Of a DNA stretch of 13,559 nt, positions 6,608-12,820 are shown piece by piece; positions within the stretch are counted from its first letter, which is position 1; each line of letters begins with the position of its first letter. The position numbers were made by a program, and so were the translations under genes. Location of the stretch: assembly GCA_958439155.1 (NCBI GenBank), contig CAUBUJ010000033.1:1-13559 (forward strand). The letters are read 5' to 3'. The notes below the pieces were generated by a model that was not told the DNA's origin, did no database searches, and worked only from the letters and a program-made list of their open reading frames with translations. This stretch comes from an uncultured Veillonellaceae bacterium (lineage in GTDB: Bacteria; Bacillota; Negativicutes; Veillonellales; Dialisteraceae).

Positions 6608-7645
6608 TTATTTTGTTTTCTCTATAATGATATGATATCCCGTGGCCTTAGTCAAGCGGTTCATAATGGCAAGGCCGATGCCGGACGTAGTAGTTCCTTC
6701 CCCGATGATCTTTTCCACCGGATGGGTATTGAAATAATGGAGCCCTGAGAAGAGGCGGCGCGCCATTTCTTTCTGGCTTCCCCGGCGGCCCCAGACGAAA
6801 ACCACAGAACCTGCGGGAAGCTTGTCTGCCAGTTCCCGGCTTACAAAGTAGCCGTACCGTTTTCCTTCCCGGGAGGCGCGGAGGATTTCTTCCTCCACCT
6901 TTCCCGTATCTCCCGCGTAGACCACCATGGGCGATGCCGGCGCGTAGTGGCGGTACTTCATACCCGGCGCGAGAGGATGGGCGCTCCCCGAAGCAAGGGC
7001 GCTGTCGATGGCCACCGGCCCGTAGGAAGAGAGCATTTCCATGGTGATCCCGCCGGGCCGGTAAATGGTGATGGTCCCGCCGGCGCAGGACACCACTGTA
7101 GACTCGAGGCCGATCTCGCAGGGCCCGCCGTCAATGACCGCCTCAATCCGTCCGGACAGGTCATTCACTACATCTTCTGCCGTAGTGGGACTGGGCCTGC
7201 CGGAAATATTGGCGCTCGGCGCCGCGATGGGAACGCCCGCAGCCGCGATTAAGGCCCGCGCCGCCGGATGGGAGGGGCAGCGCACCGCCACGGTAGAAAG
7301 CCCGCCGGACGTTTCCATGGGCACAATGTCTTTTTTCGGGAAAACAATGGTCAAAGGCCCCGGCCAGAACGCTTCCATAAGACGCCTCTCAAGGGGCGTC
7401 ACTTCCGCCGCGAGCTCCTCCGCCTGGGCCATGTCCAGGACATGGACAATGAGGGGATTGTCCGAAGGGCGTCCCTTGGCGGCGTAGATTTTTTTCGCCG
7501 CTTCCGGATCGAGAGCATTCCCCCCGAGACCGTACACCGTTTCTGTAGGAAATCCCACCAGGCCGCCGCTCTGGATGACCTCTCCCAATTCTTTCACTGC
7601 CTCTTCAAAATCCGCATCTTTCACAGATACCAGTTTTGTCTTCAT
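6608..7645 (-). CDS. tsaC: L-threonylcarbamoyladenylate synthase (Sua5/YwlC type)
   Basis: Makes threonylcarbamoyl-AMP from threonine, bicarbonate and ATP, the first step of t6A37 formation on tRNAs that read ANN codons. 345 residues, the two-domain Sua5 form. The YrdC domain (about 15-205) contains GGLVGFPTETVYGLGG (27-42), KGRPSDNPLIVHV (57-69), WPGPLTIVFPK (94-104), APSANISGRPSPTT (142-155) and ESTVV (181-185). The C-terminal Sua5 domain opens with the linker APGMKYRHYAP at 226-236 and runs to the end. It overlaps prmC by four bases (ATGA), so translation is probably coupled. The prfA-prmC-ywlC order is common in Firmicutes. Nothing is missing. Confidence 0.97.
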   Translation of the reverse strand: MKTKLVSVKDADFEEAVKELGEVIQSGGLVGFPTETVYGLGGNALDPEAAKKIYAAKGRPSDNPLIVHVLDMAQAEELAAEVTPLERRLMEAFWPGPLTIVFPKKDIVPMETSGGLSTVAVRCPSHPAARALIAAAGVPIAAPSANISGRPSPTTAEDVVNDLSGRIEAVIDGGPCEIGLESTVVSCAGGTITIYRPGGITMEMLSSYGPVAIDSALASGSAHPLAPGMKYRHYAPASPMVVYAGDTGKVEEEILRASREGKRYGYFVSRELADKLPAGSVVFVWGRRGSQKEMARRLFSGLHYFNTHPVEKIIGEGTTTSGIGLAIMNRLTKATGYHIIIEKTK

Positions 7646-8538
7646 GGTTCCTTCTTTTCCGCTTCCTCTGCCGCGGCAGGGCGCCGCCCGCAGACAGCGC
7701 GGTCAATGCCGCCGTAATCTTTGATGATGTCCAGCCTGGTGAGCCCTGCCCCGGCAAAAAGCGCCTTCACCGCTTCCGCCTGGCCCGCGCCCACTTCCGC
7801 CGCAACGAGTCCCTCCGGTTTTAAAAAGGGCACCACCCCGTCTGCGAGGCGCCGGTAAAAATCGAGGCCGTCCGCCCCGCCGGCGAGAGCGATCCGCGGC
7901 TCATGACGCACTTCCGGCGCAAGGAAATCAATGTCCCCCTCAGGAATGTAGGGCGGATTGGTGAGAATCACGTCGAAAGTTTCCCCTTCCTTGAGGGCGC
8001 CCAGGAAATCCCCTTCCCGGAACTCGAGGCGCCTGGAAAGACCGGCGCTTTCCCCATTTTCTATCGCCACCTGGAGCGCTTCCGGAGAAATATCGGTGGC
8101 TACGCCTCTCGCTCCTTTGCAGAAGGAGAGGAAACTCACCGCAATGGCGCCGCTTCCCGTGCAGAGATCGGCCATCTCTATATCCGGCACGGGACGGAAT
8201 TCCTGGATGATCTTTTCTACCCACGCTTCCGTATCGGGCCGGGGCACCAGCACATGGGCATTGACCTTGAAAGGAATTCCCATGAATTCCTTCGTCCCGA
8301 TGAGCACTGCCGTGCAGCAGCCGTCCACCCGCTGTTTGATGAGCGCTTTAAACCGGGCCAGTTCTTCCCGGTTCATGATCTGGTCATAATTGGTATAGAG
8401 ATAGATCCGGGGCTTTCCCAGCACATGGGCGAGAAGGAGCTCCGCGTCGAGGCGCGCTTCCTCAATGTGGTGATTCTGGAAATAAGGAATGGTCCAGCGG
8501 AGAAGTTTCTGCACGGTCCAAAAATCAGTGCCGCCCAT
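7642..8538 (-). CDS. prmC: Peptide chain release factor N5-glutamine methyltransferase
   Basis: Methylates the Gln of the GGQ motif in release factors RF1 and RF2, using S-adenosylmethionine, which raises termination efficiency. About 298 residues. A helical N-terminal domain (about 1-85) binds the factor; the Rossmann methyltransferase domain shows LVPRPDTE (99-106), the SAM loop DLCTGSGAIA (127-136), and the catalytic NPPY (196-199), counted from the upstream ATG at 8544. The usual PLAYLTG-type block before KEF reads CTAVLIGTKEF here, a mild departure. I prefer the ATG at 8538, nine bases after GAGG; the ATG at 8544 is only three bases from it. It overlaps the prfA end by 14 bases and tsaC by four, so it sits next to its own substrate gene. 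Confidence 0.97.
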   Translation of the reverse strand: MGGTDFWTVQKLLRWTIPYFQNHHIEEARLDAELLLAHVLGKPRIYLYTNYDQIMNREELARFKALIKQRVDGCCTAVLIGTKEFMGIPFKVNAHVLVPRPDTEAWVEKIIQEFRPVPDIEMADLCTGSGAIAVSFLSFCKGARGVATDISPEALQVAIENGESAGLSRRLEFREGDFLGALKEGETFDVILTNPPYIPEGDIDFLAPEVRHEPRIALAGGADGLDFYRRLADGVVPFLKPEGLVAAEVGAGQAEAVKALFAGAGLTRLDIIKDYGGIDRAVCGRRPAAAEEAEKKEP

Positions 8539-9610
8539 GTTCATCCGCCTCTTTCATGCGCCGTTCCATATCCGCCTCCATGAGGCCGTTTAAAATTTCA
8601 TCCATATCGCCGTTCATGAACTGGTCCAGCTTGTACAGAGTCTGCTTCGTCCGGTGGTCTGTAACGCGCCCCTGTGGGAAATTGTAGGTGCGGATCCGCT
8701 CGGACCGGTCCCCGCTTCCTACCTGTCCTTTCCGGTCCGCCGCGGTTTTCGCCTGCGCCTCATAGAGCGCTTCCGCGTAGAGCCGGGATTTCAAAATCTG
8801 GAGAGCTTTCTCCCGGTTTTGCCGCTGGCTCCGTTCATTCTGGCAGGTCACCACCATCCCGGTGGGCAGGTGGGTGATGCGGATCGCCGAGGAGGTTTTA
8901 TTGATGTGCTGCCCGCCGGCGCCGGAGGAACGGTACACGTCGATGCGAAGGTCATCCCGGTTGATGTCTACATCCACATCGTCTGCTTCCGGCAGAATGG
9001 CAACGGTCACCGCCGACGTATGGACACGGCCGGCGCTTTCCGTATCGGGCACGCGCTGCACCCGGTGGACTCCGCTTTCAAATTTCAGAAGGGAATAGGC
9101 ATTTTTCCCGTGAATCATGCAGGTCACTTCTTTGAATCCGCCCAGCTCGGTTTCATTGGCGTCGGTAATTTCCGTGGTCCACCCTTTGCGCTCGGCGAAT
9201 TTCAGATACATCCGGAGAAGATCCGCCGCGAAAAGGGCGGCTTCCTCTCCGCCGGTGCCGGCGCGGATCTCGAGAATCACATTTCTTTCATCATTGGGAT
9301 CTTTCGGAATGAGGAGACGGTGCAGTTTTTTATCGAGCTTTTCCATCTCCGTCTCCCGCGCTTTCAAATCCTCCCGGGCCAGGTCATGGAGGTCTTCCGA
9401 TCCATGATCCCCAAGGATCTCTTTGTCCTCGCAGGCGGCCTTTTCCGCTTCCTTGTATTTCCGGTAGGTCAGAACGGTCTCTTCCAGACCGGCGTGTTCC
9501 CTTGAAAGGGCTCTCCATTTTTCCTGGTTGGCAATCACGGAAGGATCGCTCAGCTCAATTTCGAGCGACTGGTACCGGTCTTCCATCGCTTGCAAACGAT
9601 CAGCCTGCAT
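8525..9610 (-). CDS. prfA: Peptide chain release factor 1
   Basis: Recognises UAA and UAG in the ribosomal A site and triggers release of the finished protein. About 361 residues, full length. From the upstream ATG at 9616, the N-terminal coiled region is about 1-105, IRAGTGGEEAALFA is at 118-131, the stop-codon motif is PDT at 190-192 inside HRVQRVPDTESAGRVHTS (PAT in E. coli), and GGQ is at 234-236 in SSGAGGQHINK. The PxT motif marks RF1 rather than RF2 (SPF). I prefer the ATG at 9610, nine bases after AGGAGG, over 9616, which is only three bases away. It overlaps the end of the DUF1385 gene by 11 bases and is followed at once by prmC, which modifies it. Confidence 0.98.
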   Translation of the reverse strand: MQADRLQAMEDRYQSLEIELSDPSVIANQEKWRALSREHAGLEETVLTYRKYKEAEKAACEDKEILGDHGSEDLHDLAREDLKARETEMEKLDKKLHRLLIPKDPNDERNVILEIRAGTGGEEAALFAADLLRMYLKFAERKGWTTEITDANETELGGFKEVTCMIHGKNAYSLLKFESGVHRVQRVPDTESAGRVHTSAVTVAILPEADDVDVDINRDDLRIDVYRSSGAGGQHINKTSSAIRITHLPTGMVVTCQNERSQRQNREKALQILKSRLYAEALYEAQAKTAADRKGQVGSGDRSERIRTYNFPQGRVTDHRTKQTLYKLDQFMNGDMDEILNGLMEADMERRMKEADEHGRH

Positions 9611-10514
9611 AGGCATGGTCCTCCTTTATTCCACTTGGTATAGATTCTTCCTTCGGCGCCGCTGCCTGGATATGGGCCGCCGCGGACAGAGCGGCGATAG
9701 CCACCTCGATCTGGTCATCATGAGGCTCCCTCGTGGTGAGGAGTTCCAGGTACAGTCCTGGACGGTTCATCCATTTGACGAGCAGGCTCTCTGAATCGGC
9801 GGCAAACTTCAGCCATTCATAGGCAAGGCCTGCGATCACCGGAATCAGCACGAGTCTGGACACAAGACGCGTCAAGAGATCCGGCCAGCCTAAGAAAGCA
9901 AAGACAAAGATAGACAGCACCATGACGATCATGAGAAAATTGGTGCCGCACCGCGGATGGAGGCGGGACTGTTTCCGCACATTTTCCACCGTGAGAGGCA
10001 GGCCTTTTTCGTAGCAGAAAATGGTCTTGTGCTCGGCGCCGTGGTACTCAAAGACGCGGCGGATATCGTCCATCCGGGAAATACCCCAGAGGTAGCTCAG
10101 AAAGAGCGCGAGCCGTAGGAAGCCTTCTGCCAGATTCTGGAGGGCCGGACTTCCAGAGAGGGCGCCCATCCAATGGACCGCCGCCGTAGGGAGGAGGAAA
10201 AAGAACCCTGCCGCTGCGAGAAGAGACGCCGCCCCGGTGAGAGCCATTTCCCCTTTCGTCATTTCTTTTTCCCCCGCGGAGGACGCTGAAAAAAGAAGGG
10301 CCCTCATGCCGTAGTAGAGTGATTCATAGAGCGCGGCAATCCCCCGCAGAACGGGCACCCGGCCGTAGAAGGCGCCTCCGCCGCGGATAGATTCTATATG
10401 CGTTTCAATCCCGCCGGAAGGCCTGCGGACCGCCGTGGCGATTTCCTCCGGTCCCCGCATCATGACTCCTTCGATCACTGCCTGCCCTCCGTAATGGAAG
10501 GATCCTTTCTTCAT
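9600..10514 (-). CDS. DUF1385 family membrane protein (YqhQ-like)
   Basis: Conserved integral membrane protein of Firmicutes, described in the family literature as a putative metal-dependent enzyme; its function is not settled. 304 residues. The signature GGQAVIEGVMMRGP is at 9-22, EYHGAEHK at 156-163, HPRCGTNFL at 186-194, and the ending PGLYLELLTTREPHDDQIEVAI near 252-273. The conserved His/Glu/Cys residues of these blocks would suit metal binding. Hydrophobic spans lie near 91-117, 130-147, 192-210 and 217-235. The start at 10514 follows AAAGGAGG at seven bases; an in-frame start at 10538 lacks a site. It is the first gene of the DUF1385-prfA-prmC-tsaC unit and overlaps prfA, so its dose is tied to release factor 1. 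Confidence 0.93.
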   Translation of the reverse strand: MKKGSFHYGGQAVIEGVMMRGPEEIATAVRRPSGGIETHIESIRGGGAFYGRVPVLRGIAALYESLYYGMRALLFSASSAGEKEMTKGEMALTGAASLLAAAGFFFLLPTAAVHWMGALSGSPALQNLAEGFLRLALFLSYLWGISRMDDIRRVFEYHGAEHKTIFCYEKGLPLTVENVRKQSRLHPRCGTNFLMIVMVLSIFVFAFLGWPDLLTRLVSRLVLIPVIAGLAYEWLKFAADSESLLVKWMNRPGLYLELLTTREPHDDQIEVAIAALSAAAHIQAAAPKEESIPSGIKEDHAYAG

Positions 10515-10547
10515 GGCGTTTCCTCCTTTCCCGGACAATCACATATC

Positions 10548-10556
10548 AGTATAGCA
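10548..10556 (-). promoter_or_regulatory. Extended -10 promoter of the DUF1385-prfA-prmC-tsaC unit
   Basis: The minus strand reads TGCTATACT, an extended -10 element, with only a weak T-rich -35 region that lies in the T-tract of the rpmE2 terminator. The predicted leader is about 27 bases and holds AAAGGAGG before the start at 10514. Confidence 0.55.
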
Positions 10557-10571
10557 CAAGATAAAAGGGTA

Positions 10572-10599
10572 TAAAAAAACAGGGCCATGCCCTGTTTTT
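10572..10599 (-). terminator. Intrinsic terminator of rpmE2
   Basis: AAAAACAGGGC - ATG - GCCCTGTTTTT, an 11-pair stem (10575-10585 with 10589-10599) with a three-base loop and further T's after it. It touches the rpmE2 stop codon. The A-run on the other side makes it look bidirectional. Confidence 0.93.
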
Positions 10600-10850
10600 C
10601 AGTCGGAAGTCTTGCCGTAACGTTTGTTGAACTTTTCAATACGGCCGCGAGCCTTACCGAAGCGCTGCTGTCCTGTATAGAACGGATGGGACTTGCTGCT
10701 GATATCGATATTGATCAGCGGGTATTCGTTGCCGTCTTCCCACTTTACGGTCTGATTGGATGTAGCCGTAGAACGGGTCAGGAAGGAATAGTTAGCGCCG
10801 ATGTCGCGGAATACGACAGGATGATAATCCGGATGGATTCCCTTCTTCAC
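10599..10850 (-). CDS. rpmE2: Large-subunit ribosomal protein L31, type B (zinc-independent)
   Basis: Component of the 50S ribosomal subunit near the central protuberance and the bridge to 30S. 83 residues from the GTG at 10850. It matches the type B form: [15 protein letters not shown] at the start, WEDGNEYPL in the middle, then the hallmark [14 protein letters not shown] and the ending FNKRYG. There is no cysteine, so the zinc-binding site of the type A protein is absent. The family N-terminus (MKx-HPEY) and AGG eight bases upstream favour the GTG at 10850; a GTG at 10859 would add three residues. It is transcribed alone, from a near-consensus promoter to a strong terminator. Type B copies are often zinc-repressed when a type A copy also exists; whether that applies here cannot be seen. 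Confidence 0.96.
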   Translation of the reverse strand: MKKGIHPDYHPVVFRDIGANYSFLTRSTATSNQTVKWEDGNEYPLINIDISSKSHPFYTGQQRFGKARGRIEKFNKRYGKTSD

Positions 10851-10885
10851 TGCTTGCACCTCATTTCCAAAATTTACGCTTATTC

Positions 10886-10915
10886 TTACACATTATACCA
10901 AAAGGACATGTGTAA
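10886..10915 (-). promoter_or_regulatory. Inverted repeat spanning the rpmE2 promoter, possible operator
   Basis: TTACACAT - 14 bases - ATGTGTAA (10886-10893 and 10908-10915), perfect. The arms flank and touch the -10 and -35 boxes, so a bound protein would compete with RNA polymerase. It does not look like the Bacillus Zur box (7-1-7 around TCGTAAT). Confidence 0.5.
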
Positions 10916-10920
10916 TGCAA
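10892..10920 (-). promoter_or_regulatory. Near-consensus sigma-A promoter of rpmE2
   Basis: On the minus strand TTGCAT (10915-10920), a 17-base spacer and a perfect TATAAT (10892-10897). Transcription would begin near 10885, with a leader of about 35 bases. An 8-base inverted repeat overlaps it (see 10886-10915). Confidence 0.85.
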
Positions 10921-10937
10921 GGACATGATGAAGACCA

Positions 10938-10975
10938 GCATGCCCGATTCCGCAGAAATACCGGCTCCCCCATGC
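10938..10975 (-). other. Hairpin-forming stretch in the trx-rpmE2 gap, possible leader RNA element
   Basis: On the minus strand GCATG, CCG and ATTTC pair in turn with GGAAT, CGG and CATGC: 13 pairs with a TGC loop and small internal loops. It would be transcribed only from the distal promoter at 11005-11033 or by read-through from the thioredoxin gene. Confidence 0.35.
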
Positions 10976-11004
10976 CATTAGAATCCGTCTTTCCACAAGA
11001 AAGA

Positions 11005-11033
11005 ATTTTACCCTATTTTCCGCGGAAAAGCAA
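11005..11033 (-). promoter_or_regulatory. Possible distal promoter with a 14-base palindrome in its spacer
   Basis: On the minus strand TTGCTT (11028-11033), 17 bases, TAAAAT (11005-11010). The palindrome TTTTCCGCGGAAAA (11016-11029) fills most of the spacer and the edge of the -35 box. It may give a second, longer rpmE2 transcript. Confidence 0.45.
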
Positions 11034-11061
11034 GGGGAGGCATAGAGAGGCGCCGCCGTCT

Positions 11062-11391
11062 TTATTGGGCAGATGCCAGAATTTCTTCCAGTTTTTCCTT
11101 GAACGACGGACGGTCATGATATCCTACGATCCGCCCTTTTTCTTCCCCGCCTCTAAAAATAATAAAAGTAGGCACGCCGACCAGCTGGAACGGTTCGGTC
11201 AGATCTTCCAGTTCTTCCGTATCGAGACGGCAAAACTCAATTTTTCCTTCCATCTCCGGCTCCAGCCGTTCCAGGACCGTTGCCATGATCTTGCAGGGCC
11301 GGCACCAGTTGGCATAAAAATCGACCAGCACCCATCCCGGCGCTTCCCCGACGAAGCGGTCAAATTCTTTTTCTGAATGAATATCTACCAT
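11062..11391 (-). CDS. Thioredoxin-like protein with a CRPC active site
   Basis: Cytoplasmic thiol-disulfide oxidoreductase of the thioredoxin fold; 109 residues, normal length, no signal peptide. VDFYANWCRPCK at 23-34 holds the redox Cys pair C30/C33, with Arg where classical thioredoxins have Gly (WCGPC). The cis-proline loop is VGVPTF with P74, and D24 matches the buried Asp. A third Cys is at 54. The Gly-to-Arg change should alter redox potential and partner choice, so this may be a specialised thioredoxin. It starts 10 bases after the RNase G stop, and its AAGGAG site begins inside that stop codon, so it is the last gene of that operon. No good terminator follows. Native partners cannot be inferred. 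Confidence 0.93.
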   Translation of the reverse strand: MVDIHSEKEFDRFVGEAPGWVLVDFYANWCRPCKIMATVLERLEPEMEGKIEFCRLDTEELEDLTEPFQLVGVPTFIIFRGGEEKGRIVGYHDRPSFKEKLEEILASAQ

Positions 11392-11401
11392 ATAAACTCC
11401 T

Positions 11402-12820
11402 TTACAATGGGGAATGATCGGCGAGAATGCTGAACACTTCCCGGCGCATTCCCGGTACCGCCGCGATCCGGACGGGACGCATCGCCATGGTTACGAGACG
11501 GAACTTTTCTTTCTCTTCTTCCAGGCGCCGGGCTATCGCTGGATGGCACTCAATGAGGACCGCCCCGGGCAGGGTGCCCTGTGCCTTCGCCGCGGCAAGC
11601 GCTTCGTGAATGCGCAGCACCATGGTATCTTCGGAAGGCACCATGCCGGTGCCGCCGCACACCGGGCAGGGTTCATAATAATTCTGCATCAGCCGGTGGG
11701 TGGTGCGCTTCCTTGTCATTTCCACAAGGCCCAGCCTGGTGATGCCCAGCACCACCGTGGTCACTCTGTCCCGGGCGGCCCCTTTCCGGAGAAGCGCGAG
11801 AAGATCTTCTTTCTGCTTCTCTTTTTCCATATCGATGAAATCCACGAGAATCATGCCGCCGATGCCGCGCATGCGCACCTGCCGGAGCAGTTCTTCCGCC
11901 GCTTCCCGGTTCACCAGGTACGCCGCTTCCCCATGGGGAATGCCGTCCTGGCGGAAGGATCCGGAATTGACGTCCACTGCGGTGAGTGCCTCGGCGTAGT
12001 CAAAAACGAGAGAGCCCCCGGAGGGAAGGGGCACTTCCCGGTCAAAGAGGGCATTCACCTGGTCTTCCACATGGTACTTCTGGAAGAGCGGCGCCGGTTC
12101 ATAAAAAAGTTTTTCTTTCTTTTCCGGCGCTTCTTCCTGGAGGAGCGCCTCCATTTTCTGGAAGCTCGCTCTGTCGTCGGTGACAAGGCGGTCTGTGGTG
12201 TCATCCAGAAATTCCCGGCACGCCCGGACGGTGAGATCCTTCCCCCGATAGAGGAGGGCCGGCGCTTTGGTGATGCGGCACCGCCGCCCGATGGCCTGCC
12301 ACGCCGCTGCGAGGCGCCGCAGTTCCTGCTCCACTTCCGCCTCCGGCGCCTCTCCTGCGGCGGTGCGCACAATGAGCCCCACACCGCCTGGAAGGATTTC
12401 CTTTGCCATGCGGCGCAGGGCCTGCCTTCCCTTTTCTGAACGGATCTTCCGGGATACGCCGATGAATCCTTTTTCATTGAGCAGCACGGAATACTTCCCT
12501 TGAAGGCTGATTTTTCCAGTGAGAAGGGGCCCTTTCGTGGCGGTACTGTCTTTCACCACCTGCACGAGAAGAGAAGCCCCTTCCGTGGGATGCGCGCCGG
12601 GCAGGCAGTCTTCTTCCCGGAGGAAACCGTTCTTGGCAAGGCCAATGTCCACAAAGAAGCCGCTCACCGCGGGCACCGCGTTTTTCACGACCCCTTTATA
12701 GACCCGCCCTACCAGATCTTCCCGGGAGGTGAGTTCCGTCATGTAATCGGTGAGGCGTCCTTCTTCCACCACAGCGAGACGGATCTCTTCCGGACAGGCG
12801 CTTAAAAGAAGGGTTTTCAT
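11402..12820 (-). CDS. rng: Ribonuclease G / E family endoribonuclease
   Basis: Single-strand-specific endoribonuclease that takes part in rRNA maturation and mRNA decay. 472 residues, the RNase G size, with no long C-terminal scaffold as in RNase E. The S1 RNA-binding domain begins at LVGRVYKGVVKNAVPAVSGFFVDIG (36-60). The catalytic DNase I-like domain has the metal ligands D283 in ALTAVDVNSG and D327 in LVDFIDME. The zinc link that joins subunits is CPVC (C385/C388) in the YEPCPVCGGTG block. The start at 12820 overlaps the stop of the upstream gene in an ATGA, so translation is probably coupled. The DUF2344-rng order is widespread in Clostridia and Negativicutes; there rplU and rpmA often follow, whereas here a thioredoxin does. 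Confidence 0.97.
   Translation of the reverse strand: MKTLLLSACPEEIRLAVVEEGRLTDYMTELTSREDLVGRVYKGVVKNAVPAVSGFFVDIGLAKNGFLREEDCLPGAHPTEGASLLVQVVKDSTATKGPLLTGKISLQGKYSVLLNEKGFIGVSRKIRSEKGRQALRRMAKEILPGGVGLIVRTAAGEAPEAEVEQELRRLAAAWQAIGRRCRITKAPALLYRGKDLTVRACREFLDDTTDRLVTDDRASFQKMEALLQEEAPEKKEKLFYEPAPLFQKYHVEDQVNALFDREVPLPSGGSLVFDYAEALTAVDVNSGSFRQDGIPHGEAAYLVNREAAEELLRQVRMRGIGGMILVDFIDMEKEKQKEDLLALLRKGAARDRVTTVVLGITRLGLVEMTRKRTTHRLMQNYYEPCPVCGGTGMVPSEDTMVLRIHEALAAAKAQGTLPGAVLIECHPAIARRLEEEKEKFRLVTMAMRPVRIAAVPGMRREVFSILADHSPL

Noticed and set aside
6624..6629. Plus-strand TATAAT inside the 3' end of tsaC
   Set aside because: Faces no plus-strand gene and overlaps coding sequence; likely chance.
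8654..9505. Plus-strand frame of 283 codons opposite prfA
   Set aside because: Antisense shadow; prfA motifs are complete on the other strand.
10886..10978. 30-codon minus-strand frame in the trx-rpmE2 gap
   Set aside because: No credible ribosome binding site, no recognisable sequence, and it ends inside the rpmE2 promoter. Probably chance, though a leader peptide on the distal transcript is not excluded.
11414..12439. Plus-strand frame of 341 codons opposite rng
   Set aside because: Antisense shadow with low-complexity His/Arg/Phe composition; no ribosome binding site.
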